Shown: positions 1 through 9,556, numbered from the stretch's first letter. The stretch: 64,000 bases of DNA from Shewanella sairae (GCF_023283535.1 NZ_JAKILT010000003.1:90518-154517); one strand, 5' to 3'. The notes: a model not told the origin generated them from the sequence alone. A program made the numbers and translations.

Positions 1-441
1 GGCTACACGTTGGCGCTGACCACCAGAAAGGTGCGCAGGTAATCTATCAGGCAAGCCATGCAGGTTAACCCGCTCCAGCCAGTCTTTGGCTCGCGCCTCG
101 CGCTCCGCTTTAGGGATATGATCCAGCGCTGCAACCACGTTTTCTAACGCAGTTAAATTAGGGAATAAACCAAAATGTTGTGGCACATAACCTAGATGAC
201 GCTGCTGCGGCGTGAGCTGCACCTTATCGGCATCACTAAACCATTGGCGATCACCGTAGCGGATCTCACCGCTTTCGGGTTGAGATAAGCCGGCAATCAT
301 CCGCAATAAGGTAGATTTACCCCCGCCTGATGGACCAACAACCGCCAACACTTCACCGGCTTTACAACTAAATTCAGCGTCGAGTTTAATCGGCTTATTT
401 TGGTTAATCCGGCAGTAAAGATCAGCGACGGTTTGCGACAT
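1..441 (-). CDS. modC: Molybdate ABC transporter ATP-binding protein ModC (partial, C-terminus beyond window)
   Basis: ATPase that powers molybdate import with ModB and ModA. The visible part starts at the ATG at 441-439, preceded by GGAGG, and reads MSQTVADLYCR. A Walker A motif (GPSGGGKST) is at about residues 36-44, and the ABC signature LSGGQRQRVA lies at the window edge. Walker B and any C-terminal molybdate-binding TOBE domain are outside. The start overlaps the end of modB by 20 bases, as expected for a translationally coupled modABC operon. The family is certain. Molybdate specificity follows from the adjacent modA/modB and moa genes. Confidence 0.93.
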   Translation of the reverse strand, partial: MSQTVADLYCRINQNKPIKLDAEFSCKAGEVLAVVGPSGGGKSTLLRMIAGLSQPESGEIRYGDRQWFSDADKVQLTPQQRHLGYVPQHFGLFPNLTALENVVAALDHIPKAEREARAKDWLERVNLHGLPDRLPAHLSGGQRQRVA

Positions 442-1102
442 GCTGACCTCCAACACGGCGCGATAAGCTGGTCGTTAACGCCAGTACTGTAATCGCAAAC
501 AAGAGTAATACCAGCGACATATTACCGGCACTGGCAAAGTCGAATGCCTGTACGCTGTCATAAATCGAAATCGCAATCGTCTTGGTTTCGCCAGCAATAT
601 TACCGCCCATCATCAGTACCACACCAAACTCACCTAATACATGGGAAAAACACAGCACGATGGCAGTGAGTACACCCGGCCACACCATAGGCAGCTCGAT
701 TTTAAATAGCACTTTTAAACGGCTCATACCACAGCAAGCCGCCGCGTCACGTACATCTTCAGGCACGGCTTCAAATGCGCGCTGAATAGGCTGAATTGCA
801 AATGGAATATTAACTAAAATGGACGCAACCACCAGCCCAGAGAAATGAAACACCAATTGATGTCCAAGTAACTGCTCTAAGGTGCGCCCAATCCAAGACT
901 CACTGCCTAAGCCCACCAGCAAGTAATAACCAATTACTGTTGGCGGCAACACTAAAGGCACCATCACTAGGGCTTCAACCCAAGATTTACCCGGGAAATG
1001 CCGATAAGCCAGAAAACGTCCGGCTATAATGGCTAATGGGATTAAGATAAGCACAGTAACGGTACTGAGCTTGATTGATAGCAGTAAGGCTTGCCAATCC
1101 AT
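422..1102 (-). CDS. modB: Molybdate ABC transporter permease ModB
   Basis: Inner-membrane permease of the molybdate importer, 226 residues, the usual ModB length. About five to six hydrophobic segments are visible (for example residues 10-27, 44-65, 84-105, 140-160 and 195-215). The cytoplasmic EAA-type loop, which contacts ModC, is around residues 115-137 (DAAACCGMSRLKVLFKIELP). The ATG start shares a base with the modA stop (position 1102), and the end overlaps modC, so the three genes are co-translated. Confidence 0.95.
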   Translation of the reverse strand: MDWQALLLSIKLSTVTVLILIPLAIIAGRFLAYRHFPGKSWVEALVMVPLVLPPTVIGYYLLVGLGSESWIGRTLEQLLGHQLVFHFSGLVVASILVNIPFAIQPIQRAFEAVPEDVRDAAACCGMSRLKVLFKIELPMVWPGVLTAIVLCFSHVLGEFGVVLMMGGNIAGETKTIAISIYDSVQAFDFASAGNMSLVLLLFAITVLALTTSLSRRVGGQHVANRR

Positions 1103-1881
1103 TAATTAGTCGCTCTCGCAAAGCCGTAATCGGCAAATACAGCCTGAGCAGCGTCAGATTGTAGGTAAGTATAAAAGTGCTTAGCGGTCTCGCCCGCTTT
1201 TAAGGTCAACACCATACGTTGATCGAGCGGCGTATAATATTCTTGTGGGATCACCACATAATTTGCTCGAGCTTTAAACGGTTTCGCTACCGCTAAAGAC
1301 AAAGCGACTAAACCACCTTGCGTCGCGCCGCTCACCGCAAATTGTGCCGCTTGCGAGACGTTTTCGCCAAACACCAAATTTGGTTGAATATCTTGCCAAA
1401 GACCTAACTTTTGCAACACTTCTTTCGCGCGTTCGCCATAGGGTGCATGGTCTGGGTTAGCAATTGCAAAACGTTTCAGCTGCTTAGTATCTAAAAACTG
1501 CTTCACTCCGTCTAAATTGGCATCTAACGGTAGAGGCGAAGACTTAGGCGCAGCAATCGCCAACTGACCTACGGCGTAAATAACGCCCTGATCAGGTGTT
1601 TGCTGTGCTTTAGCTAACTGAGTGATATAGCGCTCATCAGCCGATAGAAATAACTCAAAAGGCGCACCATTACGGATTTGCGCGACAAAGTTACCTGAAG
1701 AACCATAGGAAATACGCACCTTACGGCCGGTTTCTTGGGTAAATTGCTTAGCGATATCATCGAGTGCAAATTTAATGCTTGATGCCGCCGCAATAGCGGG
1801 AACATCTTGCGCTGCTAAAACCACTTTACTCATTGCTAAAAAGGGCAGCAATAATGCCAGTAACATCACCCTAAACTTCAT
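1102..1881 (-). CDS. modA: Molybdate-binding periplasmic protein ModA
   Basis: Periplasmic binding protein that delivers molybdate or tungstate to ModBC. It has 259 residues with a Sec signal peptide ending near residue 23 (VVLA then AQDVP). The mature start has the family pattern of a short strand followed by AAASSIKFALDDIAKQF, and SYGSSGNFVAQI carries the serines that typically line the oxyanion pocket. It lies 44 bases after moaE with no terminator seen between them, so it may be transcribed with the moa genes. Confidence 0.95.
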   Translation of the reverse strand: MKFRVMLLALLLPFLAMSKVVLAAQDVPAIAAASSIKFALDDIAKQFTQETGRKVRISYGSSGNFVAQIRNGAPFELFLSADERYITQLAKAQQTPDQGVIYAVGQLAIAAPKSSPLPLDANLDGVKQFLDTKQLKRFAIANPDHAPYGERAKEVLQKLGLWQDIQPNLVFGENVSQAAQFAVSGATQGGLVALSLAVAKPFKARANYVVIPQEYYTPLDQRMVLTLKAGETAKHFYTYLQSDAAQAVFADYGFARATN

Positions 1882-1925
1882 TTAGCCAATCTCCTTGCGT
1901 CCTTTAACAGCGCCAATGTTACGCG

Positions 1926-2372
1926 TTATTTATCCCACATCTTTGCAGCTTGCTCATCGGCATCACGAGCTTCAACCCAGTTAGCGCCTTTATCACCGGC
2001 TTCTAATTTCCAAAACGGCGCTTTAGTCTTTAGAAAATCGATTAAGAACTCACAGGCAGCAAATGCCGCTTTACGGTGTGCGCTAGTCACGCCGATAAAT
2101 ACGATTTGCTCACCCAGCGCCATAGCGCCAACACGGTGAATAATGGTGACATTGTTTAGCGGCCAACGCTCACGCGCCTCAGCTTCAATCTGATTTAGCA
2201 CCGCTTCTGTCATGCCAGGGTAGTGCTCAAGAGTTAAATCAGTCACCGCACTGCCATCATTAAAATCACGTACTTTGCCAACAAAAGTCACTACTGCGCC
2301 ATCGCTGTTATCTTGGCTGATTAGCTGATACTCATCGGGTACGCTAAAGTCTGCAGTTTGCACACGGATCAT
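1926..2372 (-). CDS. moaE: Molybdopterin synthase catalytic subunit MoaE
   Basis: Large subunit of molybdopterin synthase. Together with MoaD it converts cyclic pyranopterin monophosphate to molybdopterin by inserting two sulfurs. It has 148 residues. The conserved stretch with HRKAAFAACEFLIDFLKTKAPFWKLE (about residues 97-122) contains the lysines and aromatic residues of the active site. It starts with ATG after GGAGGTTAAG, one base after the moaD stop, which fits equal expression with its partner. Confidence 0.96.
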   Translation of the reverse strand: MIRVQTADFSVPDEYQLISQDNSDGAVVTFVGKVRDFNDGSAVTDLTLEHYPGMTEAVLNQIEAEARERWPLNNVTIIHRVGAMALGEQIVFIGVTSAHRKAAFAACEFLIDFLKTKAPFWKLEAGDKGANWVEARDADEQAAKMWDK

Positions 2373-2373
2373 C

Positions 2374-2625
2374 TTAACCTCCAGTTACTGGTGGGAAAAA
2401 TGCCACTTCGTCGCCATCAACAATTGGCGTGTCCCACTGGCTGATAGTTTGGTTTACAGCCACTAACAACTTATCAGACGCCAGCACTTTAGCCCACTTG
2501 TCATCTGTTGCCGCTAAGGTTGCACGCAAGCCTTCAGCTGTTTGGGTGTTTTCATCCGCTGCAACTTTGACGCCGGCAGTGCCTAGAAGCTCTCTAACTT
2601 GTGCAAAAAATAATACGTTAATCAT
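2374..2625 (-). CDS. moaD: Molybdopterin synthase sulfur-carrier subunit MoaD
   Basis: Small ubiquitin-fold sulfur carrier of molybdopterin synthase, 83 residues. It ends in the diagnostic di-glycine (PPVTGG), whose terminal Gly is thiocarboxylated and inserted into the MoaE active site. It lies between moaC and moaE in the expected operon order, with gaps of only 8 and 1 bases. Confidence 0.96.
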   Translation of the reverse strand: MINVLFFAQVRELLGTAGVKVAADENTQTAEGLRATLAATDDKWAKVLASDKLLVAVNQTISQWDTPIVDGDEVAFFPPVTGG

Positions 2626-2633
2626 AATCTTCT

Positions 2634-3110
2634 CTATACCTTAAAGTGCCCAGACTTACCGCCACGTTTCTCAGTTAAGCGAACTTGAGAAATCACCATA
2701 TCTTTTTGAACCGCTTTACACATATCGTAAATGGTTAAAGCTGCAGTAGAAGCCGCTGTTAATGCTTCCATTTCAACACCGGTTTTACCCGACAGCTTAC
2801 ATAGGCTGCGGATCCACACGCGGTTATGTTCAGGTTGCGCTTCTAGCTCGACTTCCACTTTAGTTAACATAAGAGGATGGCATAGCGGGATCAAATCAGA
2901 GGTTTTCTTTGCTGCTTGAATACCAGCAATACGCGCAGTAGCAAATACATCACCTTTATGGTGGCTGCCGCTCATGATCATCTCAAGTGTTTCACTTGCC
3001 ATCTCAATGTACGCTTCTGCACGTGCTTCACGCTCGGTAACAGACTTATCAGTTACATCTACCATGTGGGCATTACCGTCAGCATTAATATGGGTAAAAG
3101 CATTGGTCAT
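2634..3110 (-). CDS. moaC: Cyclic pyranopterin monophosphate synthase MoaC
   Basis: Acts with MoaA in the first step of molybdenum-cofactor synthesis, converting the MoaA product (3',8-cyclo-GTP) to cPMP. It has 158 residues, the normal length. Family hallmarks are visible: the [21 protein letters not shown]-terminus, [12 protein letters not shown] in the middle, [11 protein letters not shown], and a C-terminal EKRGGKSG that supplies catalytic lysines. Operon position is between moaB and moaD. Confidence 0.96.
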   Translation of the reverse strand: MTNAFTHINADGNAHMVDVTDKSVTEREARAEAYIEMASETLEMIMSGSHHKGDVFATARIAGIQAAKKTSDLIPLCHPLMLTKVEVELEAQPEHNRVWIRSLCKLSGKTGVEMEALTAASTAALTIYDMCKAVQKDMVISQVRLTEKRGGKSGHFKV

Positions 3111-3187
3111 TGGGGTTACGCCTTCTAATAAATTTGGGTCAAATTACGGCACAGTAAACAGCGCCGTAAACGTGCCTCTATTGAGAC

Positions 3188-3712
3188 TTATTCGGTGATT
3201 TTCTTTACGTGCATCACAAAGTTACAAGGACGATGAGTTGCATCCAGCTGTTCTTTAATCAGCTTATTCCAACCGGTTTTACAGGCGCCAGTTGAACCTG
3301 GCAGACAGAAAATAGCGGTTTTATTGGCAAAGCCACCTAACGCACGCGACTGCACGGTTGAGGTACCAAGCTCGGTATAGGTAATGTGACGAAACAACTC
3401 ACCAAAACCTTCAATCTCACGATCAAATAACGTCTTAACCGCTTCAGGGGTGTTATCTCTGTCGGTAAAGCCTGTACCACCTGTGGTGATAATCACTTGC
3501 ACATCGTTTGATGCAATCCACTGTGATAATACTGAACGGATCTGGTATTTATCATCTTTGATAATCTGTCGCTCAGCCAAAGTATGACCCGCTTCTAGCA
3601 ATGCAATTTCAAGGAAAGCACCTGAGGTATCAGATTCAAAGTCGCGGGTGTCAGATAGTGTTAAAACAGCAATGTTTAGCGCCGTAAACTTGCTTTGAGT
3701 ACAGTGTCCCAT
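3188..3712 (-). CDS. moaB: Molybdenum cofactor biosynthesis protein MoaB
   Basis: MoaB/MogA-fold protein of 174 residues that binds molybdopterin and is thought to adenylylate it before metal insertion. The motif TTGGTGFTDRDNTPEA (about residues 77-92) is the MPT-binding signature of the family, and LPGSTGACKTGW is also conserved. It is separated from moaA by 98 bases that contain a strong inverted repeat, so its expression may be partly uncoupled from moaA. Whether it is active or redundant with a distant mogA cannot be told from this window. Confidence 0.94.
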   Translation of the reverse strand: MGHCTQSKFTALNIAVLTLSDTRDFESDTSGAFLEIALLEAGHTLAERQIIKDDKYQIRSVLSQWIASNDVQVIITTGGTGFTDRDNTPEAVKTLFDREIEGFGELFRHITYTELGTSTVQSRALGGFANKTAIFCLPGSTGACKTGWNKLIKEQLDATHRPCNFVMHVKKITE

Positions 3713-3773
3713 AAAGATCTCTTATTTTACCGAGTCATATCTTACTGAGTAATTGTGACGATTATACCTAGTT

Positions 3774-3799
3774 TCTGACGCAACTTACGTTGCGTCAGA
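3774..3799. terminator. Perfect inverted repeat between moaA and moaB
   Basis: Two 11-base arms (TCTGACGCAAC and its complement) flank a 4-base loop just after the moaA stop. There is no long T-run on either strand, so it is more likely an attenuator or mRNA-processing hairpin than a strong intrinsic terminator. On the minus strand a TATAAT sequence follows it shortly before moaB, without a convincing -35 box. Confidence 0.5.
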
Positions 3800-3810
3800 T
3801 CAGAGTTTAA

Positions 3811-4791
3811 TTAGCCGCCAATAGAAGCCAAGTGCTGCGTCACACCAGTAATACCGTCATGCAAGAAGTGGGTTTCTTTCTTTTGAGCAAGCTGGCCGTG
3901 TAAACGCTCGATCAACTCTGCTTGTTGATCAGGTGTTTGCAGTAAATCACGCAGATCGACGCCGTTTTCAGTAAATAAGCAAAGGTGCAGTTTACCTTTG
4001 GCTGATACCCGCAGACGATTACAGCTAGCACAGAAGTTTTTCGCGTACGGCATAATCAAACCGATGCGGCCTTGATAATCTTGATGACTGAAGTTTTGCG
4101 CTGGACCATCGTCAACGGCTGGTGTGTCAAACTGCCAACCCGCCTGCTCTAACTGTAACTTAATATCGTTACCCGCTAGATGGTGCGCTTTGAAATAATC
4201 ATGGCCTAAACCGGTTTCCATTAGCTCAATAAAGCGCAGGTCAATCGGTGTATTTTTAATCCAATGTAAAAAACGTGGTAGATCTTTATCGTTCAAACCT
4301 TTAAGCAACACAGCATTGATTTTAACTCGCTCAAAACCCGCTTCTAATGCCGCATCAACACCACGCATCACGTCATCAAACTTATTCTCGCCAGTGATCT
4401 GGTAGAACATTTTTGGGTCGAGACTATCGACCGAAATATTGATGCGTCTTAAGCCCGCGTCATACCACTCTTGAGCATGCTTAGCTAAACGGTAACCGTT
4501 AGTGGTCGTCGCAATGGTATTGATTTTATCGTTATCTTTTACGATACGAATAATGTCAGTGAAGTCTTTACGTAAAGATGGCTCGCCACCTGTAATACGG
4601 ATTTTTTGGGTGCCGACTTGTGAAAAAGCCGAAACCAGATGCTCGATTTCATTGAGATCGAGAAACTTGGGCTTACCGTCTGGGCGGTAGCCATCGGGGA
4701 GGCAATACGTACATTTAAAGTTACATACGTCAGTCACTGACATACGCAGATAATGAAACCGTCGACCAAAATTGTCTTGTAGTTGGGACAT
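3811..4791 (-). CDS. moaA: GTP 3',8-cyclase MoaA (radical SAM)
   Basis: Radical SAM enzyme that starts molybdenum-cofactor synthesis by cyclising GTP to 3',8-cyclo-GTP. The N-terminal CNFKCTYC motif (C23, C27, C30) binds the SAM [4Fe-4S] cluster. A C-terminal CASCNRLR with a further Cys (HLCLF) forms the second cluster that binds substrate. The first bases of the reading frame allow a GTG at 4797, but the ATG at 4791 sits at a better distance from AAGG, giving 326 residues. It ends in GG, as MoaA usually does. It is the first gene of the moa cluster and lies behind a probable riboswitch. Confidence 0.95.
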   Translation of the reverse strand: MSQLQDNFGRRFHYLRMSVTDVCNFKCTYCLPDGYRPDGKPKFLDLNEIEHLVSAFSQVGTQKIRITGGEPSLRKDFTDIIRIVKDNDKINTIATTTNGYRLAKHAQEWYDAGLRRINISVDSLDPKMFYQITGENKFDDVMRGVDAALEAGFERVKINAVLLKGLNDKDLPRFLHWIKNTPIDLRFIELMETGLGHDYFKAHHLAGNDIKLQLEQAGWQFDTPAVDDGPAQNFSHQDYQGRIGLIMPYAKNFCASCNRLRVSAKGKLHLCLFTENGVDLRDLLQTPDQQAELIERLHGQLAQKKETHFLHDGITGVTQHLASIGG

Positions 4792-4799
4792 GATCACCT

Positions 4800-4918
4800 T
4801 TCCAAGTAAGGGGAGGTGAGATCATTTCTTTTCCCACCCCGGTGGCGTTATTGCCACGGCTAAAAACCCGTATCTGTCTCGACGTAGGGTAAGAAGCTCG
4901 GAGAACCGTCAACCTTGA
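4800..4918 (-). ncRNA. Probable molybdenum-cofactor (Moco) riboswitch in the moaA leader
   Basis: The roughly 120 bases ahead of moaA on the minus strand are highly structured. A hairpin GTGGC-aataac-GCCAC lies at 4842-4857. A GC-rich imperfect stem pairs 4831-4840 with about 4810-4821 directly upstream of the ribosome binding site, and an upstream arm contains CTCCGAGC. Moco RNA elements are known in front of moaA in gammaproteobacteria (Rfam MOCO_RNA_motif). I recognise position and general form but could not run a covariance model, so the exact limits are approximate. Confidence 0.55.
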
Positions 4919-4923
4919 TTATA
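4918..4923 (-). promoter_or_regulatory. Candidate -10 box for moaA
   Basis: TATAAT on the minus strand, immediately upstream of the structured leader. No consensus -35 box is found 16-18 bases upstream, which would fit an activator-dependent promoter (see the CRP-like site). Confidence 0.4.
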
Positions 4924-4994
4924 GGCGTATTTCTGTGACAAACCATACCCTCTAGCGCACATTTGCTGTTAAAAAGCATCACATATAAAGTTTT

Positions 4995-5010
4995 TGTGAC
5001 AGTAATCACG
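4995..5010. promoter_or_regulatory. CRP-like site between moaA and ETF-QO
   Basis: TGTGA-CAGTAA-TCACG matches the CRP consensus TGTGA-N6-TCACA at 9 of 10 positions. It is centred about 90 bases upstream of the start site predicted from the TATAAT at 4918-4923, a spacing used by class I CRP promoters. A second, weaker half-site (TGTGA at 4934) lies closer. CRP controls much anaerobic respiration in Shewanella, so regulation of moa is plausible but inferred. Confidence 0.5.
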
Positions 5011-5169
5011 CCAAGAATCGTTTAAAATATCTGCACCGTAGATATGGAAACGCTGTGACCTTAAGCGATTTTCAGGTAAGGTTAGACTAAATATTAAAAC
5101 ACCCGTTTATAGTGTGGTTAATTCAACTTGCACTATTGTCATCGGGGGAAAAGAAGGAAAGGTGATCTG

Positions 5170-6819
5170 ATGGAACGCGAATCGATGGAATTCGATGTAG
5201 TAATCGTGGGCGCAGGCCCGTCTGGATTAGCTGCAGCATGTCGTTTAATGCAAATATCTAAAGACAGTGGCCAAGAACTGACTGTTTGTGTCGTCGAAAA
5301 AGGCTCTGAGGTGGGTGCGCACATTTTGTCGGGCGCGGTATTTGAACCCAAAGTACTCGATGAGTTATTTGACGATTGGCGCGACAAAAAGGCGCCGCTA
5401 AACACCGCTGTGACAGACGATGAAATCTATATGCTTAGCTCGGCAACCGATGCCCGCGCTATGCCAAACTCCCTTGTTCCTAAGACCATGCATAACCATG
5501 GCAACTACATTATCAGTGTAGGTAATCTTTGCCGCTGGCTAGCTGAGCGCGCCGAAGAATTAGGCGTTGAAGTATTCCCCGGCTTCCCTGCAAGTGAACT
5601 ACTGTTTAACGAAGATGGCAGTGTTAAAGGCATTCAAATTGGCGACATGGGTGTTGGCGAAGATGGTCAGCCTAAAGACGGCTACGAGCCGGGTATGGAG
5701 CTACATGCTAAGTACACAGTATTTGGCGAAGGTTGTCGTGGTCACTTAGGTAAGCAACTGATTGAAAAGTTCCACCTCGACAATGGTAAAACGGCGCAGC
5801 ACTACGGTTTAGGCTTTAAAGAAATTTGGACGGTCCCAAGCGAGCAACATCAACTTGGCAAAGTGGTCCACACCGGCGGCTGGCCGCTTACCGAAGGCGC
5901 CTCTGGCGGCGGCTTTATGTATCACCTCGAAAACAATCAAATTGCTGTAGGTTTAATTGTTGACCTTAACTATAAAAACCCACATCTAAGCCCATTTGAT
6001 GAGTTCCAGCGTTTTAAAACGCATCCAGTGATCGCTAAAACCTTAACTGGCGGCGAGCGTATTGCCTACGGCGCGCGCGCAATCACTAAAGGCGGCCTCA
6101 ACTCTCTACCTAAGCTCACCTTCCCTGGCGGCATGATTATTGGCTGTGATGCTGGTACCTTGAATTTTGCCAAAATCAAAGGCACTCATACTGCAATGAA
6201 GAGCGGCATGCTAGCAGCAGAAACTTTAGCACAAGCTATGATGGCTGGTGTTGAAGCGGGTAAAGATCTCGACTGCCTCCAAGACCGATTTGATCAAAGC
6301 TGGCTTAAAGAGGAACTTTATTGCTCGCGCAACTTTGGCCCAGCTATGCATAAGTTCGGTACTTACCTAGGCGGCGCGTTTAACTTTATCGACCAGAACT
6401 GGTTCGGCGGTAAGCTCCCGGTTACCCTGCGTGATGACAAGCCAGACTACGCACAAATGGCAGAAGCCAGCGCCTACAGTAAGATTGATTACCCTAAACC
6501 TGACGGTAAGTTAAGCTTCGATAAGCTCTCTTCTGTGTATCTGTCTAATACCTTCCACGAAGAAGATCAGCTATGCCATTTACGTCTAAAGGATGCTCGT
6601 ATCCCGATTGACGTTAATTTGGTTAAGTTTGATGAGCCAGCGCAGCGCTATTGCCCTGCTGGCGTATATGAAATCGTTGAGGAAGCTGGAGAGAAAACCT
6701 TTGTCATCAATGGTCAAAACTGTATCCACTGTAAAACCTGTGACATTAAAGACCCCAGTCAAAATATTACTTGGGTAACACCTGAGGGTGGCGGTGGTCC
6801 AAACTACCCTAATATGTAA
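5170..6819 (+). CDS. Electron transfer flavoprotein-ubiquinone oxidoreductase (ETF-QO)
   Basis: Membrane-associated FAD and [4Fe-4S] enzyme that passes electrons from electron-transfer flavoprotein to quinone, linking fatty-acid and amino-acid oxidation to respiration. The FAD-binding GAGPSG is at about residues 13-18. The C-terminal ferredoxin-like cluster has C495 and C518-x2-C521-x2-C524. I chose the ATG at 5170, preceded by AAGGAAAGG, giving 549 residues, the normal length. A TTG 42 bases upstream would add a basic leader with no family support. It ends in a Gly-rich tail followed by a terminator. Confidence 0.95.
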   Translation: MERESMEFDVVIVGAGPSGLAAACRLMQISKDSGQELTVCVVEKGSEVGAHILSGAVFEPKVLDELFDDWRDKKAPLNTAVTDDEIYMLSSATDARAMPNSLVPKTMHNHGNYIISVGNLCRWLAERAEELGVEVFPGFPASELLFNEDGSVKGIQIGDMGVGEDGQPKDGYEPGMELHAKYTVFGEGCRGHLGKQLIEKFHLDNGKTAQHYGLGFKEIWTVPSEQHQLGKVVHTGGWPLTEGASGGGFMYHLENNQIAVGLIVDLNYKNPHLSPFDEFQRFKTHPVIAKTLTGGERIAYGARAITKGGLNSLPKLTFPGGMIIGCDAGTLNFAKIKGTHTAMKSGMLAAETLAQAMMAGVEAGKDLDCLQDRFDQSWLKEELYCSRNFGPAMHKFGTYLGGAFNFIDQNWFGGKLPVTLRDDKPDYAQMAEASAYSKIDYPKPDGKLSFDKLSSVYLSNTFHEEDQLCHLRLKDARIPIDVNLVKFDEPAQRYCPAGVYEIVEEAGEKTFVINGQNCIHCKTCDIKDPSQNITWVTPEGGGGPNYPNM

Positions 6820-6854
6820 CTTGATATAAACCAAACTCTGCATTTAAATAATGT

Positions 6855-6883
6855 AAACGCGCATCAAAAGGTGTGCGTTTTCT
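6855..6883 (+). terminator. Intrinsic terminator after ETF-QO
   Basis: AAACGCGCA and TGTGCGTTT form a 9-pair stem (one G-U) with an 8-base loop, followed by a short T-rich stretch, 36 bases after the stop codon. Confidence 0.7.
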
Positions 6884-7099
6884 ATTGCGCCCAGCACAAA
6901 ACATCGCCATAATCCGCATCTCTAATAAAAGCGTACAAATTTCAGACTGAAATTCAGATACCTACCTTTAAATCCTACAGTTTATATCCATTTACTCGTT
7001 ATCGACTTCATGGGCTACATTTAGCTTGTGTGCTTGCTGACAACTCTGCAATTAACAACTTCCGGTCATGTACTTGGCTGTATAGGCAATCACATTTTT

Positions 7100-9016
7100 A
7101 TGAAATTGAATATGCTCACCATCAAACAGAAAATCTTGCTTACCGTCGCTCTAGCAGTATTACTCTCGACAGCTCTTGTCGGTATTCTGAGTCAACAAAG
7201 CGCTAAACAAGTGATTGAGCAGCGCATGTTAAGCTCTGAAATGCCCAACATCATGGCGCAGATCCGCAATAAATTAGAGCTAAATATTTCTAGCCTGATG
7301 CATGCTGCCGAGCAGTTAGCCAATAACAGAATGCTACTTAGATGGCTGGAAGAAGATCGCCCACAAAGTCATGAAGAGCTAGTAGTCGATCTATTAGGAG
7401 ATTTGACTCGCCAATATGGTTTAGCACAAGCCTCTTTTGCAGATAGACAGACAGCGGCTTATTACACCCAAGATGGCTTTCTACGCATATTGTCACCGAC
7501 GCAAGATGGCTGGTTCTTTGACTACAAAAATAGTGGTCAAGAAAAGATGCTTAACGTGTTTACCGAAGACAATGGCGAGGTCAAACTCTTTATCAATTAC
7601 CAACAGCCTAATGGTCGTGGTCTAGTGGGGCTGGGCAAGTCACTTGACGATATGGTGCAGCTATTACGATCATTTAAAATTGAACAATCAGGTTTTGTTT
7701 ATCTAGTGGACGCCAAAGGCCAAGTCAAACTACATCAAGATACTCGCCAAATAGGACGCTCAAGTATCAACAGCTTGTACCCTGGGGTAAATGCTAACAG
7801 CTTGCTGCAGCAAGATGACTTTAACCTGATGAAAGCTGACATAAACGGTGAGTCAATGCTCATCGCCAGCAGCTATATCCCGTCTATGGACTGGTACTTA
7901 ATCGCCCAGGTTCCAGAGGCAGAGATTTTCTCGTTACTTGAAGACTCAGCCTACAAGATCTTAATCTGGACTGCGATTATTGCAGCCACTTTCATTGCAC
8001 TAGCAAGTCTAGTGGCAAGCTCTATCAGCCGCCCTATCGCCAATGTCGCCGACATGCTCGACAATATTGGTGAAGGTGAAGGCGATCTACGTCAACGCTT
8101 ACCTGTTGAGGGTAACGATGAGCTAGCCCAATTGGCGAAAGGCTTCAATAGCTTTATCAGTAAAATCCAAGCCTCTGTCATTGAAGTGGGTGAAGCCAGT
8201 GCGCAACTGAGCGCTTCAGCGATCGATGTATCACGCCAAGCACAGCGCACGTTAGCAGACAGTCAATTACAAAAAGACCAAACTATTATGGTGGCGACTG
8301 CCATTAATGAGATGGGGGCTACTGTCAATGAGATTGCCAGCAATGCAGCCCAAGCGGCCGATACAGCAAGAGCCGCCGATACTGACTCAAGCAATGGTCA
8401 AGTGGTGGTGACTCGCGCCCGTGAGACCATTAATCAATTGTCGAATGATGTTGAGCAGGTGGGTGAAGTGGTTGAGTCTCTAGCAACCCATACTAAATCA
8501 ATCGAGTCTATCTTGGACGTGATCCGCGCGGTATCAGAGCAAACCAACTTACTGGCACTGAACGCTGCAATTGAAGCTGCCCGCGCAGGCGAAGCAGGTC
8601 GTGGCTTTGCCGTGGTTGCTGATGAAGTGCGTAACTTGGCTTCTCGCACCGCGACGTCGACCAATGAAGTGCAAGTGATGATTAATAAGCTACAAGCGGA
8701 AGCCACCCGCGCCGTTGAAGCAATGGAGCAAAGCCGTGCCCGCTCAATAGCCGGTGTATCGGCAGTAGATGAAGCCAGCCAATCGCTCACAGGTATTAGC
8801 GATCGCATCGGCTCTATCAGCGATATGAACACTCAAGTTGCCGCTGCAACAGAAGAGCAATCAACTGTGGTTGAAGATATCAATCGTAATGTGAGTGATA
8901 TTAATGATATTACCCAGCGCACAGCAGAAACTGCTGAAGATGCAGCACAGGCAAGCCAAACCTTAACGCAATTGGCCCATAGACTCGACTCGCTGGTCGC
9001 CAGCTTTAAAGTGTAA
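7100..9016 (+). CDS. Methyl-accepting chemotaxis protein
   Basis: Transmembrane chemoreceptor of about 638 residues. The order is: membrane segment at residues ~12-30, a periplasmic sensor of about 250 residues of Cache type, a second membrane segment at ~290-312, HAMP, then a long coiled-coil signalling domain. The signalling tip is unmistakable at about 467-510 ([30 protein letters not shown]). There is no C-terminal NWETF-type pentapeptide to tether CheR or CheB. The frame is open further upstream, but those residues do not look like protein and the ATG at 7100 precedes the first hydrophobic helix. The ligand is unknown. Confidence 0.93.
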   Translation: MKLNMLTIKQKILLTVALAVLLSTALVGILSQQSAKQVIEQRMLSSEMPNIMAQIRNKLELNISSLMHAAEQLANNRMLLRWLEEDRPQSHEELVVDLLGDLTRQYGLAQASFADRQTAAYYTQDGFLRILSPTQDGWFFDYKNSGQEKMLNVFTEDNGEVKLFINYQQPNGRGLVGLGKSLDDMVQLLRSFKIEQSGFVYLVDAKGQVKLHQDTRQIGRSSINSLYPGVNANSLLQQDDFNLMKADINGESMLIASSYIPSMDWYLIAQVPEAEIFSLLEDSAYKILIWTAIIAATFIALASLVASSISRPIANVADMLDNIGEGEGDLRQRLPVEGNDELAQLAKGFNSFISKIQASVIEVGEASAQLSASAIDVSRQAQRTLADSQLQKDQTIMVATAINEMGATVNEIASNAAQAADTARAADTDSSNGQVVVTRARETINQLSNDVEQVGEVVESLATHTKSIESILDVIRAVSEQTNLLALNAAIEAARAGEAGRGFAVVADEVRNLASRTATSTNEVQVMINKLQAEATRAVEAMEQSRARSIAGVSAVDEASQSLTGISDRIGSISDMNTQVAAATEEQSTVVEDINRNVSDINDITQRTAETAEDAAQASQTLTQLAHRLDSLVASFKV

Positions 9017-9024
9017 ATCTAGAC

Positions 9025-9063
9025 CTCAAGCAGTTTATAGCTTCAAGTTATAAACTGCTTGAG
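9025..9063. terminator. Bidirectional terminator between chemoreceptor and DUF4870 gene
   Basis: A perfect 15-base-pair inverted repeat (CTCAAGCAGTTTATA and its complement) with a 9-base loop, exactly filling the gap between two convergent genes. It abuts the stop codon of the minus-strand gene. Confidence 0.85.
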
Positions 9064-9465
9064 CTAATAGCCACTACAAACTCTAGGTTTAATAAAGCTA
9101 ATCGACAGCGGATAGTTAAACTCTTTTCCTTCGCAGGCCTTTATTGCCGCCATAATCGTACATAAGATGTCTGTGAGTGTTAATAGACCTAAAACAGCAA
9201 AGCCAACACCTAGTTGGATCAATATTTCTTCGAAAGAGGCATGACGAAAAAATATAACCATGAGTATCGCGGTTATCGCCATATAAATTAAGAAGCTAAT
9301 CTTAAAATTGATACACTTTCGACCGCCACGTTCAATAGACTCATATTCATCTCGCTTCATTAACCACACAGTCAATGGGCCAAGAATACTGCCTAAGGGA
9401 ATAAGGTAACCGGCAAAACTTGCTAAGTGCACCAAGACTCCCATACTTTTTTCATCCTGCGTCAT
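9064..9465 (-). CDS. DUF4870 (Tic20-like) small membrane protein
   Basis: A 133-residue protein with hydrophobic segments around residues 10-33, 55-72 and 80-105. The pattern LIPLGSILGPLTVWLMKRDEY followed by GGRKCINFKISFLIY is typical of DUF4870, a small family of predicted four-helix membrane proteins of unknown function. The start follows GGGAGTGAAG. It stands alone, convergent with the chemoreceptor and separated from the downstream diguanylate cyclase. Confidence 0.85.
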   Translation of the reverse strand: MTQDEKSMGVLVHLASFAGYLIPLGSILGPLTVWLMKRDEYESIERGGRKCINFKISFLIYMAITAILMVIFFRHASFEEILIQLGVGFAVLGLLTLTDILCTIMAAIKACEGKEFNYPLSISFIKPRVCSGY

Positions 9466-9556
9466 TCTTCACTCCCTGAATTAATCGACAACGACTAATA
9501 ACCTGTTGCTTCAATACCGTATTGTAAGCCGTTTACCCAATAAAAACTCAAGCTGA

